DNA of 64,000 bases from Colwellia psychrerythraea 34H. GTDB taxonomy: Bacteria > Pseudomonadota > Gammaproteobacteria > Enterobacterales > Alteromonadaceae. Every line of letters starts with the position of its first letter. Position 1 is the first letter of the stretch. The DNA lies in NCBI RefSeq assembly GCF_000012325.1, contig NC_003910.7:1736001-1800000 (forward strand), in the 5' to 3' direction. This document shows, piece after piece, positions 17,950-26,795 of the stretch. Below the pieces are notes generated by a model that saw nothing but the letters and a program-made list of their open reading frames with translations, ran no database searches and had not been told where the DNA came from. The position numbers and the translations under genes were made by a program.

Positions 17950-20403
17950 TTAGAAGTTATATGAAGCTCTTACGTAATATTCACGTCCTGCAAGAGAGAA
18001 CGGGAAACTAGTCCAACCATATTTGAAGCCAAGGTCAGTAAATGGAGAACCATTTGTGCCCCATTCATCAGGATATTCATCAGTTAAGTTAAGAACACCA
18101 CCGCTAATATTAATATTATCGGTAACTTCCCATTGAGCCGTTACGTCAAATAAACTTTTAGCACCCCAAGTATTTTCAGGCGTACCGTAAGAAGCTGAAG
18201 TTACTTCACCGTAATAAGTCATGCGACCTGTTACCGACCAGGTGTCCATATCAAACATGGCTGATAAAGAGGCTCTGTCTTGAGGTTGTGCTTTTTCTAC
18301 TAATAGTCTTTGTGCGTTATCAAAAACAACTTCATTTGGTACAATAGAAGAAGAAGTATTGATCGCACTTACTTCAGTATTGTTATGGTGATAAGAAAGC
18401 TCATAGACAACATCCATACTGCTCAGTTCTTGCGTATATTGGTTTACCCAATCAAGACCAAAGGTTTCACTATCTATTGCGTTGGTAAATATTGAAGCAT
18501 TTTTTACGCCATCTAACGAGTCACCAGGACCAGAGTGACGATCGAAGAAAGCATCAATCTCATCGTTAATTCCGCGAGAAATATTACCTGAATAAACAAT
18601 ACGATCATCGATGTCTATTTGATAAACATCTAGAGTCGATGAATAGTTACCATTAGTGTAAATAACACCAACCGAGAAGTTAGTAGAATTTTCTTCTTTA
18701 AGGTCAGTAAAACCTAATTCTTCAGCCAATTCTTCATTTGGACGTAAAGTTACTAAATCGGCAAGTTCACCATTATCTAACGAAATTGAACGTTGAGTGA
18801 AGTTAGCTTGTTGCATACCTGGTGCACGGTAACCTGTCGATGCTGAAGCTCGAATAGCAAGATTCTCTGTTAAGCTTAAATGGGTCGATAACTTACCAAT
18901 AACCGTGCTACCAAAGTCATCATAGTCTTCATAACGAACGGCTGCAGCAACTAACCAGTCTTCAGTAACTGCTGTTTCAGTATCAAAATATAACGCAAAA
19001 CTATTTCTGTCGGTATCTATTGCCATTGCAGGGCTATATCCTTGGAAACCTTGCATACCAGGTGTAGTGATATCACCACCCATACAACCAGTCATTAATG
19101 GGTCGCCCGTTGGATTTACTGATTCTGCACAAAGGGTATCACCACGTGCATACGTAACCATGTCACCAGCTTCTTGAGCAAAACCATCTATACGAAACTC
19201 AGCACCAAAAGCTAAAGAGGTTTCATCAAAAAATCCTAAGTCTACAGCGGTTACTGCATCAAGATTAAAAGTGGTTTGACTATAAATTAGCGCGCCATCA
19301 TAAGCTGATGTTGGGCTATCTGGACCATAACTTGCGTTTAAAGATTCTAAGTTACTAAATTCAAATCTATTTTCACCCGTTACTACACTGGCATCTATAT
19401 CCCAGTCTGCAACTTGTGTTTTAAAACCAACAGCGACTGAATAATCTTCTGATTTTGAGCCAAGCTTAGGTGTTACACCTTCAGGGTATAATGAACTCCA
19501 TACGCGGTTATCATCGGCAGGACGATAAAAGCCTAAAGATTCACCTTCTTTAGTGGTGAAACCACCAAAAGCGTATAATTCACTGCTTTCGCCTAATTCA
19601 TAAGAAAAGTTTGCCCAGAGGCTAGTCATCTCTGTAGCTGCTTCACCAACAAGTAATAATTGGCGAGGTTCGTCAATTGCGTCAAACCATGTGGTTGGCG
19701 TTGCTCGGTTCATCTCTCCATTATCAGCATATTCAAACGTTAAGTTTAATGTGCCTTTATCACCAACGCCAAAGCCATAGTTGCCACCAAATTCAGTTGA
19801 TTCACCATCGCCTTCACTTGTTTGGCCATATTGTGCCCAAACACTACCGCCTAAATCGTCTTTTAGTACGATGTTAATAACACCAGCAATAGCATCAGAG
19901 CCATACTGTGCTGCAGCACCATCACGTAAAATTTCAATGTGTGAAATAGCTGTCATAGGGATAGAGCTTAAATCTGTACCTGCACTACCGCGACCAACAT
20001 TCTCTTGTACTGCAACTACTGCTTGTTGATGACGACGCTTGCCGTTGATTAATACTAATACTTGATCTGGCCCTAAGCTACGTAATGTAGCGGGACGCAT
20101 TAAATCTTGTCCATCAGACGTGGTGGTATTATTCATATTAAATGAAGGTGCCAACTTTCGTAACATATCAGGCGTACTGGTTGCGCCTGAATTTTTAATT
20201 GCTTCTGATGAAATAATATCTATTGGAGAAGGGCTGTCGGCAACAGTACGGTTAGATATACGTGTACCAACACTGACTATACGTTCAATGTCAGCATGTT
20301 CTGCGCCAGCAGAAGTGTCCTTTTCCGCTGCAAAAGTTACTGTGCTACCTAAAGATAGGCAGACAGACAGTGCTAGCGTACTGTAGTTAAAACGTTTTTT
20401 CAT
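17950..20403 (-). CDS. TonB-dependent receptor
   Basis: 817 aa. Outer-membrane beta barrel importing an unidentified ligand with energy from TonB. A signal peptide (about 1-25, ending TFAA) is followed by a plug domain (about 45-175) with the motifs RSLGPDQVLVLINGKRRHQ and IEILRDGAAAQYGSDAIAG. The barrel ends in YYVRASYNF, with the usual terminal aromatic. A Cys pair sits in an extracellular loop (about 423-438). The substrate is not evident: no sugar, siderophore or vitamin gene lies next to it. Two similar short dyads occur upstream (20531-20544 and 20627-20637). Confidence 0.9.
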   Translation of the reverse strand: MKKRFNYSTLALSVCLSLGSTVTFAAEKDTSAGAEHADIERIVSVGTRISNRTVADSPSPIDIISSEAIKNSGATSTPDMLRKLAPSFNMNNTTTSDGQDLMRPATLRSLGPDQVLVLINGKRRHQQAVVAVQENVGRGSAGTDLSSIPMTAISHIEILRDGAAAQYGSDAIAGVINIVLKDDLGGSVWAQYGQTSEGDGESTEFGGNYGFGVGDKGTLNLTFEYADNGEMNRATPTTWFDAIDEPRQLLLVGEAATEMTSLWANFSYELGESSELYAFGGFTTKEGESLGFYRPADDNRVWSSLYPEGVTPKLGSKSEDYSVAVGFKTQVADWDIDASVVTGENRFEFSNLESLNASYGPDSPTSAYDGALIYSQTTFNLDAVTAVDLGFFDETSLAFGAEFRIDGFAQEAGDMVTYARGDTLCAESVNPTGDPLMTGCMGGDITTPGMQGFQGYSPAMAIDTDRNSFALYFDTETAVTEDWLVAAAVRYEDYDDFGSTVIGKLSTHLSLTENLAIRASASTGYRAPGMQQANFTQRSISLDNGELADLVTLRPNEELAEELGFTDLKEENSTNFSVGVIYTNGNYSSTLDVYQIDIDDRIVYSGNISRGINDEIDAFFDRHSGPGDSLDGVKNASIFTNAIDSETFGLDWVNQYTQELSSMDVVYELSYHHNNTEVSAINTSSSIVPNEVVFDNAQRLLVEKAQPQDRASLSAMFDMDTWSVTGRMTYYGEVTSASYGTPENTWGAKSLFDVTAQWEVTDNINISGGVLNLTDEYPDEWGTNGSPFTDLGFKYGWTSFPFSLAGREYYVRASYNF

Positions 20404-21090
20404 GTTATAGACCCTTAAGTATTTTTATTAGGCTTGCTTTATAAGTGATAAATATTCATTTTTTGTTACTCATTAATCTTTTATGAGTTGTTCTATTTGA
20501 ATTTATTATCGCAAGTAATGTGTAACATAAATGAAAACTTTCATCGGCGCAATACTCATAGTAGTGAATTATTATTAAGTCATACTGAATGGTTATTTAG
20601 TCAGCGATACGTTAGTGCATAGAGTGTGAAATTTTCATTACAGCATCTGGTCTGATCTGATCGGTATTTTGTGTGTCAGTGACGTTAAATGTTAAATTTA
20701 GAAATGAATGCATAGTGAATAACTAAACAAAGTGGGCTGGATATACTTGTTTGTGCAAATTAAGTTGAAGCTTGATAGCTTTCATCTGTCCGTATAAGGA
20801 TGGCTGTGTGGATATAGACCTATGAAAGCAATGGTGGGTGTTGTGATTATTGTATAACGATATTATTCAAATTAAGGAGGGAAACACTTACAGGTTATTA
20901 TTTACTCAAACAAATAAGCACAACTAACGCTAAGTGTTAATCTTGCTGATAGGAGGTAATCAAACTGTTGTATGTTAATGTTTACAATTGTGTGGGGAGT
21001 AAAGTTTACAAAGGTAAGTTATTTGTGTTTGTATTGTTTTACATCAATGAATTTTTCAGGTAAAAATGCTTACGATTTTTAGTTGTGAAC
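20404..21090. other. long upstream region of the TonB receptor
   Basis: About 690 bases without a credible gene. It contains dyads ATGAAAACTTTCAT (20531-20544) and TGAAATTTTCA (20627-20637), which may be operators for the receptor gene. It also holds an isolated TyrR-like sequence at 20969-20986. Nothing else was recognised. Confidence 0.4.
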
Positions 21091-21091
21091 T

Positions 21092-21119
21092 AAAAAAGCC
21101 AGTAGTGCTACTGGCTTTT
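21092..21119 (-). terminator. terminator after lipA
   Basis: AAAAAAGCCAGTAG pairs with CTACTGGCTTTT, with a two-base centre. On the minus strand it ends in six T, about 55 bases after the lipA stop. Confidence 0.8.
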
Positions 21120-21174
21120 CAATTATATAGATCAGATTTTTGTACTTTTCTAGCTAGGTTATAAAAGTTAAAGC

Positions 21175-22161
21175 TTACTTAACTTCTTCACCAGCAGCTT
21201 GTTTGTCAGCATGGTAGCTCGAACGAACAAGTGGACCACAAGCAGCGTGTTCATAGCCCATTTTCTTTGCTTCACGTTCAAACATAGCAAAGTCATCAGG
21301 GTGAACGTAGCGCTCAACGGCAAGGTGATCTTTACTTGGTTGAAGGTACTGACCAACGGTAAGCATAGTTACACCATGATCGCGTAAGTCTTGCATTACT
21401 TCTAAAATTTCTTCGTTAGTTTCACCTAAACCAACCATCAAACCAGATTTAGTGGTTACGTCTGGGTTTGCTTCACCAAAACGTTTAAGTAAGTCTAATG
21501 ACCATTGATAGTTAGCGCCTGGACGAACTTTAGTATAAAGACGTGGTGCTGTTTCCATATTATGGTTGAAAACGTGTGGAGGGTTTTGATTCAGTATTTC
21601 AAGCGCACGGTCCATACGACCACGGAAGTCAGGTACTAATATTTCGACTTTAGTATTTGGCGCTTGTTCACCAATTTCTTTCACACAATCTGCAAATTGC
21701 TGTGCGCCACCATCACGTAAATCATCTCTATCAACTGAAGTAATAACGACGTACTTTAAGCCCATATCTTTAAGGCTATTGGCTAACTTTTTTGGTTCAT
21801 CACTTTTTGGAGCCAGTGGACGACCATGGCCAACATCACAGAAAGGGCAACGACGCGTACAAATATCACCTAAAATCATAAAGGTGGCAGTACCATGGTT
21901 AAAACACTCAGATAAATTAGGGCATGATGCTTCTTCACAAACAGAATGAAGGTCATTTTTTCGTAAATTAGCTTTGATGTTATCAATACGTTCACTAGAT
22001 TTTGGTAACTTGATACGTAACCAACTTGGTTTACGTAACATGGTCGCTTTTGTTGAACTAACAACTTTAATAGGGATGTGAGCTAATTTATCTGCATCGC
22101 GAAATTTTTCGCCAGCAGCACGGTTGGCTGTTTTTGATTCTGATGTTAAGTCGTTACTCAT
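21175..22161 (-). CDS. lipA: lipoyl synthase
   Basis: 328 aa. A radical-SAM enzyme that inserts two sulfurs into protein-bound octanoyl groups to form lipoyl cofactor. The N-terminal auxiliary cluster motif [12 protein letters not shown] (about 75-86) and the radical-SAM motif CTRRCPFC (about 101-108) are complete. The Arg-Ser-Ser-Tyr signature RSSYHAD near the C-terminus supplies the cluster serine ligand. It overlaps lipB by eight bases, so the two are translationally coupled in the standard pathway order: LipB transfers octanoyl, LipA sulfurates it. Confidence 0.97.
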   Translation of the reverse strand: MSNDLTSESKTANRAAGEKFRDADKLAHIPIKVVSSTKATMLRKPSWLRIKLPKSSERIDNIKANLRKNDLHSVCEEASCPNLSECFNHGTATFMILGDICTRRCPFCDVGHGRPLAPKSDEPKKLANSLKDMGLKYVVITSVDRDDLRDGGAQQFADCVKEIGEQAPNTKVEILVPDFRGRMDRALEILNQNPPHVFNHNMETAPRLYTKVRPGANYQWSLDLLKRFGEANPDVTTKSGLMVGLGETNEEILEVMQDLRDHGVTMLTVGQYLQPSKDHLAVERYVHPDDFAMFEREAKKMGYEHAACGPLVRSSYHADKQAAGEEVK

Positions 22162-22861
22162 GATACTTATTATTCTCGTTTGGTAAGCCTACTTGATGGC
22201 TAACATTATTAGCTTTAAGCAAGTTTATTAAATGTTTCACTAACGCAGTACTTGCACTAGCGGTATCTTTCGGGCCTTGTAAATCGGCAGTTTGTACCAT
22301 TTCTAGACCAGCATAACCACAAGGGTTAATACGAAGAAATGGTGATAAATCCATATTCACATTCATAGCTAAACCATGAAAAGAGCATCCTTTGCGAACT
22401 CGTAATCCTAATGAGGCAATTTTTTTCTCATCAACATAAACACCTGGCGCGTCAGCTTTAGCGTAAGCGGCGATATCATAATCGGTTAAAGCGGACACTA
22501 TACTGTTTTCGATCAAAGTTACTAATTGTCTTACACCAATTTTTTTACGGCGTAAGTTAATCATAACGTAAACCACTAGTTGACCTGGTCCGTGATAAGT
22601 TACTTGACCACCTCGATCAACTTTTACCACTTCAATATCACCTGGTACTAATAAGTGTTCAGCTTTACCTGCTTGCCCTTGGGTAAAAACGGCAGGATGC
22701 TCTACTAACCATAGTTCATCGGCAGTAGTGTCATCACGATTATCGGTAAAATCTTTCATGGCGTGCCAAACTTGGCTGTAATCCATGGTATTTAGCTGAC
22801 GGATGACCAATGAATCAGCAAGGCTGTTAACACTTTTTTCGATTGTTGAATTTGAGTGCAT
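22154..22861 (-). CDS. lipB: octanoyltransferase
   Basis: 235 aa. Transfers octanoyl from acyl-carrier protein to lipoate-dependent enzymes. Conserved blocks are [31 protein letters not shown] (about 84-100) and [18 protein letters not shown]. The last includes the Lys (K of RVRKG) used in catalysis. [14 protein letters not shown] holds the catalytic Cys. Length is normal for the family with a short N-terminal extension. It sits between ybeD and lipA as in E. coli. Confidence 0.97.
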   Translation of the reverse strand: MHSNSTIEKSVNSLADSLVIRQLNTMDYSQVWHAMKDFTDNRDDTTADELWLVEHPAVFTQGQAGKAEHLLVPGDIEVVKVDRGGQVTYHGPGQLVVYVMINLRRKKIGVRQLVTLIENSIVSALTDYDIAAYAKADAPGVYVDEKKIASLGLRVRKGCSFHGLAMNVNMDLSPFLRINPCGYAGLEMVQTADLQGPKDTASASTALVKHLINLLKANNVSHQVGLPNENNKYHE

Positions 22862-22913
22862 TCAGCAAACCTCGTCAATCTAGATTTTCAAAAATTAATG
22901 GTATTAAACGGGG

Positions 22914-23177
22914 TTATAAAACGTATCGAACCTGATCAATAGCGGTTAATGTTTTATAAATAGTTTCAATATGCTCTTTGCTGGTAACTGTTACGGCAAT
23001 AGAAACAGAATGATAGGTGCCTTTTGAACTTGGTTTTATTTTAGGTACGTAATCACCAGGTGTATGCTTTTGTAGTTCAGCTATGATCAAATCAGGCAAC
23101 TCGTCACAGGCAACCCCCATGATTTTAAAGTTCAATACTGTAGGAAATTCTAATAATTCGTCAAACTTGGTATTCAT
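22914..23177 (-). CDS. ybeD: YbeD-family protein (DUF493)
   Basis: 87 aa from the ATG at 23177, giving MNTKFDELLEFPTVLNFKIM, which matches YbeD of E. coli; an in-frame ATG 15 codons upstream is less likely. It is a small ferredoxin-like, ACT-resembling domain whose function is not settled. Its place between dacA and lipB is conserved. It is separated from dacA by that gene's terminator, so it probably starts the ybeD-lipB-lipA transcript. Confidence 0.9.
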   Translation of the reverse strand: MNTKFDELLEFPTVLNFKIMGVACDELPDLIIAELQKHTPGDYVPKIKPSSKGTYHSVSIAVTVTSKEHIETIYKTLTAIDQVRYVL

Positions 23178-23282
23178 TTTATTTACTTCTTTTAGCGCTA
23201 GGTTGAAACGTAATAGCGGCATTTTATCATTAAAAATTCAGGGCTGATATTATTTTGTTTATAACTCTTTATTACAAAATAT

Positions 23283-23311
23283 AAAAAAGCCTCAATAAAG
23301 AGGCTTTTTTT
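23283..23311 (-). terminator. terminator after dacA
   Basis: AAAAAAGCCTC pairs with GAGGCTTTTTTT, with a loop of about six bases. The T and A tracts allow function in either direction; it lies 20 bases after the dacA stop. Confidence 0.8.
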
Positions 23312-23330
23312 GATGTGTTTTTAGCTTTTT

Positions 23331-24530
23331 TTAGTTAGCAAACTGCAACTTAACATAATCTACTAAACGGCTAAATAAGCTACCTTCGTTAACTTCTTCT
23401 AATGTTACTAATGGGTACTGAGCTATATCTTCATCATCTAGCTGTAGAAATAATGTTCCGACAACAGTTCCTTTAGCTAGTGGTGCCGTCAGCTGCTGGT
23501 TTAACTCAAAGTTAGCTTTTAAGTTTTTACGTTGGCCACGAGGAATGGTAATTGGCGTATCAGAGATAATGCCTAAATCTACATTCTCTTTGTCACCCAT
23601 CCAAACTCGATTAGCAATAAATTTTTCACCTGCTTTATAAGGTGTAATAGTTTCAAAAAATCGGAAGCCATAGTTCAACAATTTTTTACTTTCTACTTTT
23701 CGAGCTCGCTCACTTGCAGTGCCCATTACTACGGTAACCAAACGCATGTCACCTTTTGTTGCTGAGGTAACTAAGCTATAACCCGCATTAGAAGTGTGAC
23801 CAGTTTTCATGCCATCAACATTTAAGCTTTTATCCCATAACAAGCCATTACGGTTATACTGCTTAATGTTGTTATATGTGAACGATTTCTGTTTATAAAT
23901 TGCATATTCTTCAGGTACTTCGCGAATAAGCGCGATAGCCAGTGTTGCCATATCTCTTGGTGTAGTCATATGTGAAGTACTGTCTAAACCATGGCTATTT
24001 TCAAAAAAGCTGCTAGACATACCTAATTGCTCAGCATGTGCATTCATTAAATCAGCGAAAGCACTTTCACTACCGGCTATATGCTCAGCCATTGCAACAC
24101 AAGCATCATTACCAGAGGCAACAATAATCCCTTGATTTAATAGGCTAACAGGTACTTCAGTACCTACTTCAATGAACATTTTGGAAGAGTCAGGGAATTT
24201 TTTAGCCCAAGCCTTTTCACTGATCATTACTTTATCAGTATTTTTAATATTGCCATTTTCAAGCTCTTTACCAATAATATAACTGGTCATTATTTTGGTT
24301 AAACTTGCAGGAGCTAACTGGGTGTCAGCATTTTCTTCAGCAATGATTTTACCCGTGGTGTAGTCAATTAAGATAAAACCCTTGGCATTGATTTGTGGCG
24401 CATCGGGGATAATAGTAATAGCGTGTGCGGCCGGTATAAGTACAATTGCTGTGCTAAATAGAGCGCCAGTAAAAAAGGCAAATACTTTATTGGTAGAATA
24501 TTTGCCAGAGAATTTTATTTTTTTAGTCAT
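23331..24530 (-). CDS. dacA: D-alanyl-D-alanine carboxypeptidase (PBP5/6 type)
   Basis: 399 aa. Removes the terminal D-Ala from peptidoglycan stem peptides in the periplasm. After a signal peptide (cleavage near HAITI, about 38) come the three penicillin-binding motifs: SLTK (nucleophile Ser), SGN (in VASGNDACVAMAEH) and KTG (in DGMKTGHTSNAGYS). The C-terminal region has the PBP5 beta-domain and ends in the amphipathic helix LFSRLVDYVKLQFAN, which peripherally anchors the enzyme to the inner membrane. It follows rlpA in the conserved cell-wall block. Confidence 0.96.
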   Translation of the reverse strand: MTKKIKFSGKYSTNKVFAFFTGALFSTAIVLIPAAHAITIIPDAPQINAKGFILIDYTTGKIIAEENADTQLAPASLTKIMTSYIIGKELENGNIKNTDKVMISEKAWAKKFPDSSKMFIEVGTEVPVSLLNQGIIVASGNDACVAMAEHIAGSESAFADLMNAHAEQLGMSSSFFENSHGLDSTSHMTTPRDMATLAIALIREVPEEYAIYKQKSFTYNNIKQYNRNGLLWDKSLNVDGMKTGHTSNAGYSLVTSATKGDMRLVTVVMGTASERARKVESKKLLNYGFRFFETITPYKAGEKFIANRVWMGDKENVDLGIISDTPITIPRGQRKNLKANFELNQQLTAPLAKGTVVGTLFLQLDDEDIAQYPLVTLEEVNEGSLFSRLVDYVKLQFAN

Positions 24531-24726
24531 AGTGTTAGTCGTATGTGGGGAAATTAAGGAAAATCAACTGGACGAAAGTATACCACTTCTAAAAAACTTG
24601 GCTATGGGCAAAAAATAGATATTGTGCATAATTTCGCAGAAAACACGTTAAAAATGTAACAACGTTTATAATATTTGGTGTTAATCGACGCTATTGCCTT
24701 CTCTATTGGATATTTGTGCTTGATGT

Positions 24727-25617
24727 TTATTTTGGAGAGGTTCGCGGGTAAGCATTAGGGTAGCCATTTTCTTTTAATGACAGCAATAAGGCATTCAATG
24801 TTGCAATATCTCCAATAGGACCGATTTGAATGCGGTAAAGCCCTTGATGTTCAGGGTAACTGGTCTGTTGTTTATACTGAATTTCTAGTTTTTTAGCTGT
24901 GTTCATAGCAAGCTCTTTTTTGCTAGTTGCCAATACTTGAATATAGGGGGTAGTAATACCCATAGTAGTCTCTTTTTGGAGAGCACTTTGTTTTGGAATC
25001 GCTGATTTAACAAGGGCAGGGGTTACCGAACTAACTACAGAGGACGCTGGTTTTATTGCTGGAACTATAACCTTGCCTGTTTTTTTATCAAAATCAGTTA
25101 TTGCGGTGATTTTTACTTGTGCAGTACCCGTTTTTAACATATCAAGTTTGTAAGCAGCACTATAGGATAAATCAATAATTCGTGATTGATGAAAAGGACC
25201 GCGATCATTGACGCGTACAATAACTGATTTATTATTCGCGGTATTGGTGACTTTTAAATAGGTCGGTAAAGGCAAGTTCTTATGAGCGGCGCTCATGGTA
25301 TACATATCATAAATTTCACCATTAGAAGTGAGATGACCATGAAATTTTTTGCCGTACCAAGAGGCCGTACCTGTTTGTTCAAAACCTTGTGCACTTGCTA
25401 ATACCTTATAAGGTTTGCCAAAAACACGATAGTCTTTATTACCACCGCGGCTATGTGGCTCTGCGCGGGCAAGGGCATCTTTTAGCTCCGCTTGGCTTGG
25501 TATACGTGTCGGTGTGCTGTCATGTTTTTGTTGATAACGATCAGAGCTACAAGCACTTAATAAAGAAATCAGCACAATAAAATACAGGTGTTTAATAGCT
25601 TGGTTCATAACGTTCAT
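24727..25617 (-). CDS. rlpA: RlpA-family septal ring lipoprotein
   Basis: About 296 aa. The start is uncertain: ATG at 25617 or 25608, or GTG at 25635; none has a strong ribosome site. A lipobox (LLSACSS) marks an outer-membrane lipoprotein. A double-psi beta-barrel domain follows (about 75-165: GTASWYGKKFHGHLTSNGE, VRVNDRGPFH). A C-terminal SPOR domain (about 220-296) should bind denuded septal glycan. In Pseudomonas RlpA is a lytic transglycosylase acting on such glycan. It lies directly after rodA in the elongation gene block. Confidence 0.9.
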   Translation of the reverse strand: MNVMNQAIKHLYFIVLISLLSACSSDRYQQKHDSTPTRIPSQAELKDALARAEPHSRGGNKDYRVFGKPYKVLASAQGFEQTGTASWYGKKFHGHLTSNGEIYDMYTMSAAHKNLPLPTYLKVTNTANNKSVIVRVNDRGPFHQSRIIDLSYSAAYKLDMLKTGTAQVKITAITDFDKKTGKVIVPAIKPASSVVSSVTPALVKSAIPKQSALQKETTMGITTPYIQVLATSKKELAMNTAKKLEIQYKQQTSYPEHQGLYRIQIGPIGDIATLNALLLSLKENGYPNAYPRTSPK

Positions 25618-25679
25618 AACTTTTATAAGTTTCACAATAAAGAGTAAGGCTTCAGTTGAATAGACCCGTTTATTTTAAT

Positions 25680-26795
25680 CTAAACATGGAAGCGTCGATG
25701 CGTACTAATAGCCATTAATATGCCAAAACCTAACATTAATGTCACCATTGAAGTTCCACCATAACTAACTAAGGGGAGCGGTACGCCAACCACAGGTAAT
25801 AATCCAGACACCATACCAATGTTAACAAAAACATAAACAAAAAAGGTTAGGGTAAGGCTACCAGCGAGTAATTTTGTGAAGGCATGCTGAGCATTGACCG
25901 CGATCCACAAGCCGCGCATTACCACAAATAAATACACGGCAAGTAAGGCAGCAACACCAATCAAACCAAATTCTTCACTAAATACTGAGAAGATAAAATC
26001 GGTATGGCGTTCAGGTAAAAATTCTAATTGTGATTGTGTACCTTGCAACCAACCCTTACCTTCAATACCTCCAGAGCCAATAGCTATTTTAGACTGAATT
26101 ATATGGTAACCCGAACCAAGGGGGTCTTGCTCAGGGTTTAAAAAAGTAAGTACGCGTTGTTTTTGATAAGGCTTCATCAAAAACATCCATAAAATAGGAA
26201 CGAATGCAGAGGCCAAACCAACACAAGCAGAAATCAGTTTCCAACTTGCTCCAGCAAGAAAAATAACAAAAATACCTGAACTGGCAATAAGCAGAGAGGT
26301 CCCTAAATCAGGCTGTTTGGCAATAAGTAAAGTGGGTAGTAGCACTAGGATAAAAGCAAGTACTACCGTGGATATTTTTACAGGTAAGTTATCTTGGCTA
26401 ACAAACCAAGCAATCATAATAGGCACTATGAGTTTCATGATCTCAGAAGGCTGAAATTTTATAAAACCTAAATCAAGCCAGCGTTGAGCACCTTTACCAA
26501 CATGACCAAACAGCAATACACTTACCAGCATTAATAAACCTAATACAAATACCGGTACTGCCCATTTTCGATACACTAATGGTGGTATTTGCGCCACAAT
26601 AAACATTCCTAGCAGGGCAACACCAATGCTTCTAGCCTTTCGATAAACAACGGCTATATCTTGACCACCTGCGCTGTACACAAGAAACAGCCCTAAAGCC
26701 AATAATGTTAATAGACCTATTAATAGAGGAACATCGATATGAAGTCGTTGCCAAAGGGTGTGGATTTTTTGTTGGTCTTGTCCGCTACTGCGCAT
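25680..26795 (-). CDS. rodA: peptidoglycan glycosyltransferase RodA
   Basis: 371 aa. A SEDS-family membrane glycosyltransferase that polymerises lipid II for side-wall growth together with PBP2. About ten membrane segments are seen. Conserved SEDS stretches are QPDLGTSLLIASSG, LQGTQSQLEFLPERHTDFIFSVF with the essential acidic loop, and the C-terminal GVPLPLVSYGGTSM. Its stop lies 60 bases from rlpA, and its start overlaps the last base of mrdA, the gene of its partner transpeptidase, so the two are translationally coupled. Confidence 0.96.
   Translation of the reverse strand: MRSSGQDQQKIHTLWQRLHIDVPLLIGLLTLLALGLFLVYSAGGQDIAVVYRKARSIGVALLGMFIVAQIPPLVYRKWAVPVFVLGLLMLVSVLLFGHVGKGAQRWLDLGFIKFQPSEIMKLIVPIMIAWFVSQDNLPVKISTVVLAFILVLLPTLLIAKQPDLGTSLLIASSGIFVIFLAGASWKLISACVGLASAFVPILWMFLMKPYQKQRVLTFLNPEQDPLGSGYHIIQSKIAIGSGGIEGKGWLQGTQSQLEFLPERHTDFIFSVFSEEFGLIGVAALLAVYLFVVMRGLWIAVNAQHAFTKLLAGSLTLTFFVYVFVNIGMVSGLLPVVGVPLPLVSYGGTSMVTLMLGFGILMAISTHRRFHV

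Noticed and set aside
20969-20986. TyrR-like sequence TGTATG-N6-TTTACA
   Set aside because: It is more than 560 bases from the receptor start, with no promoter next to it, and a chance match is likely in AT-rich DNA.
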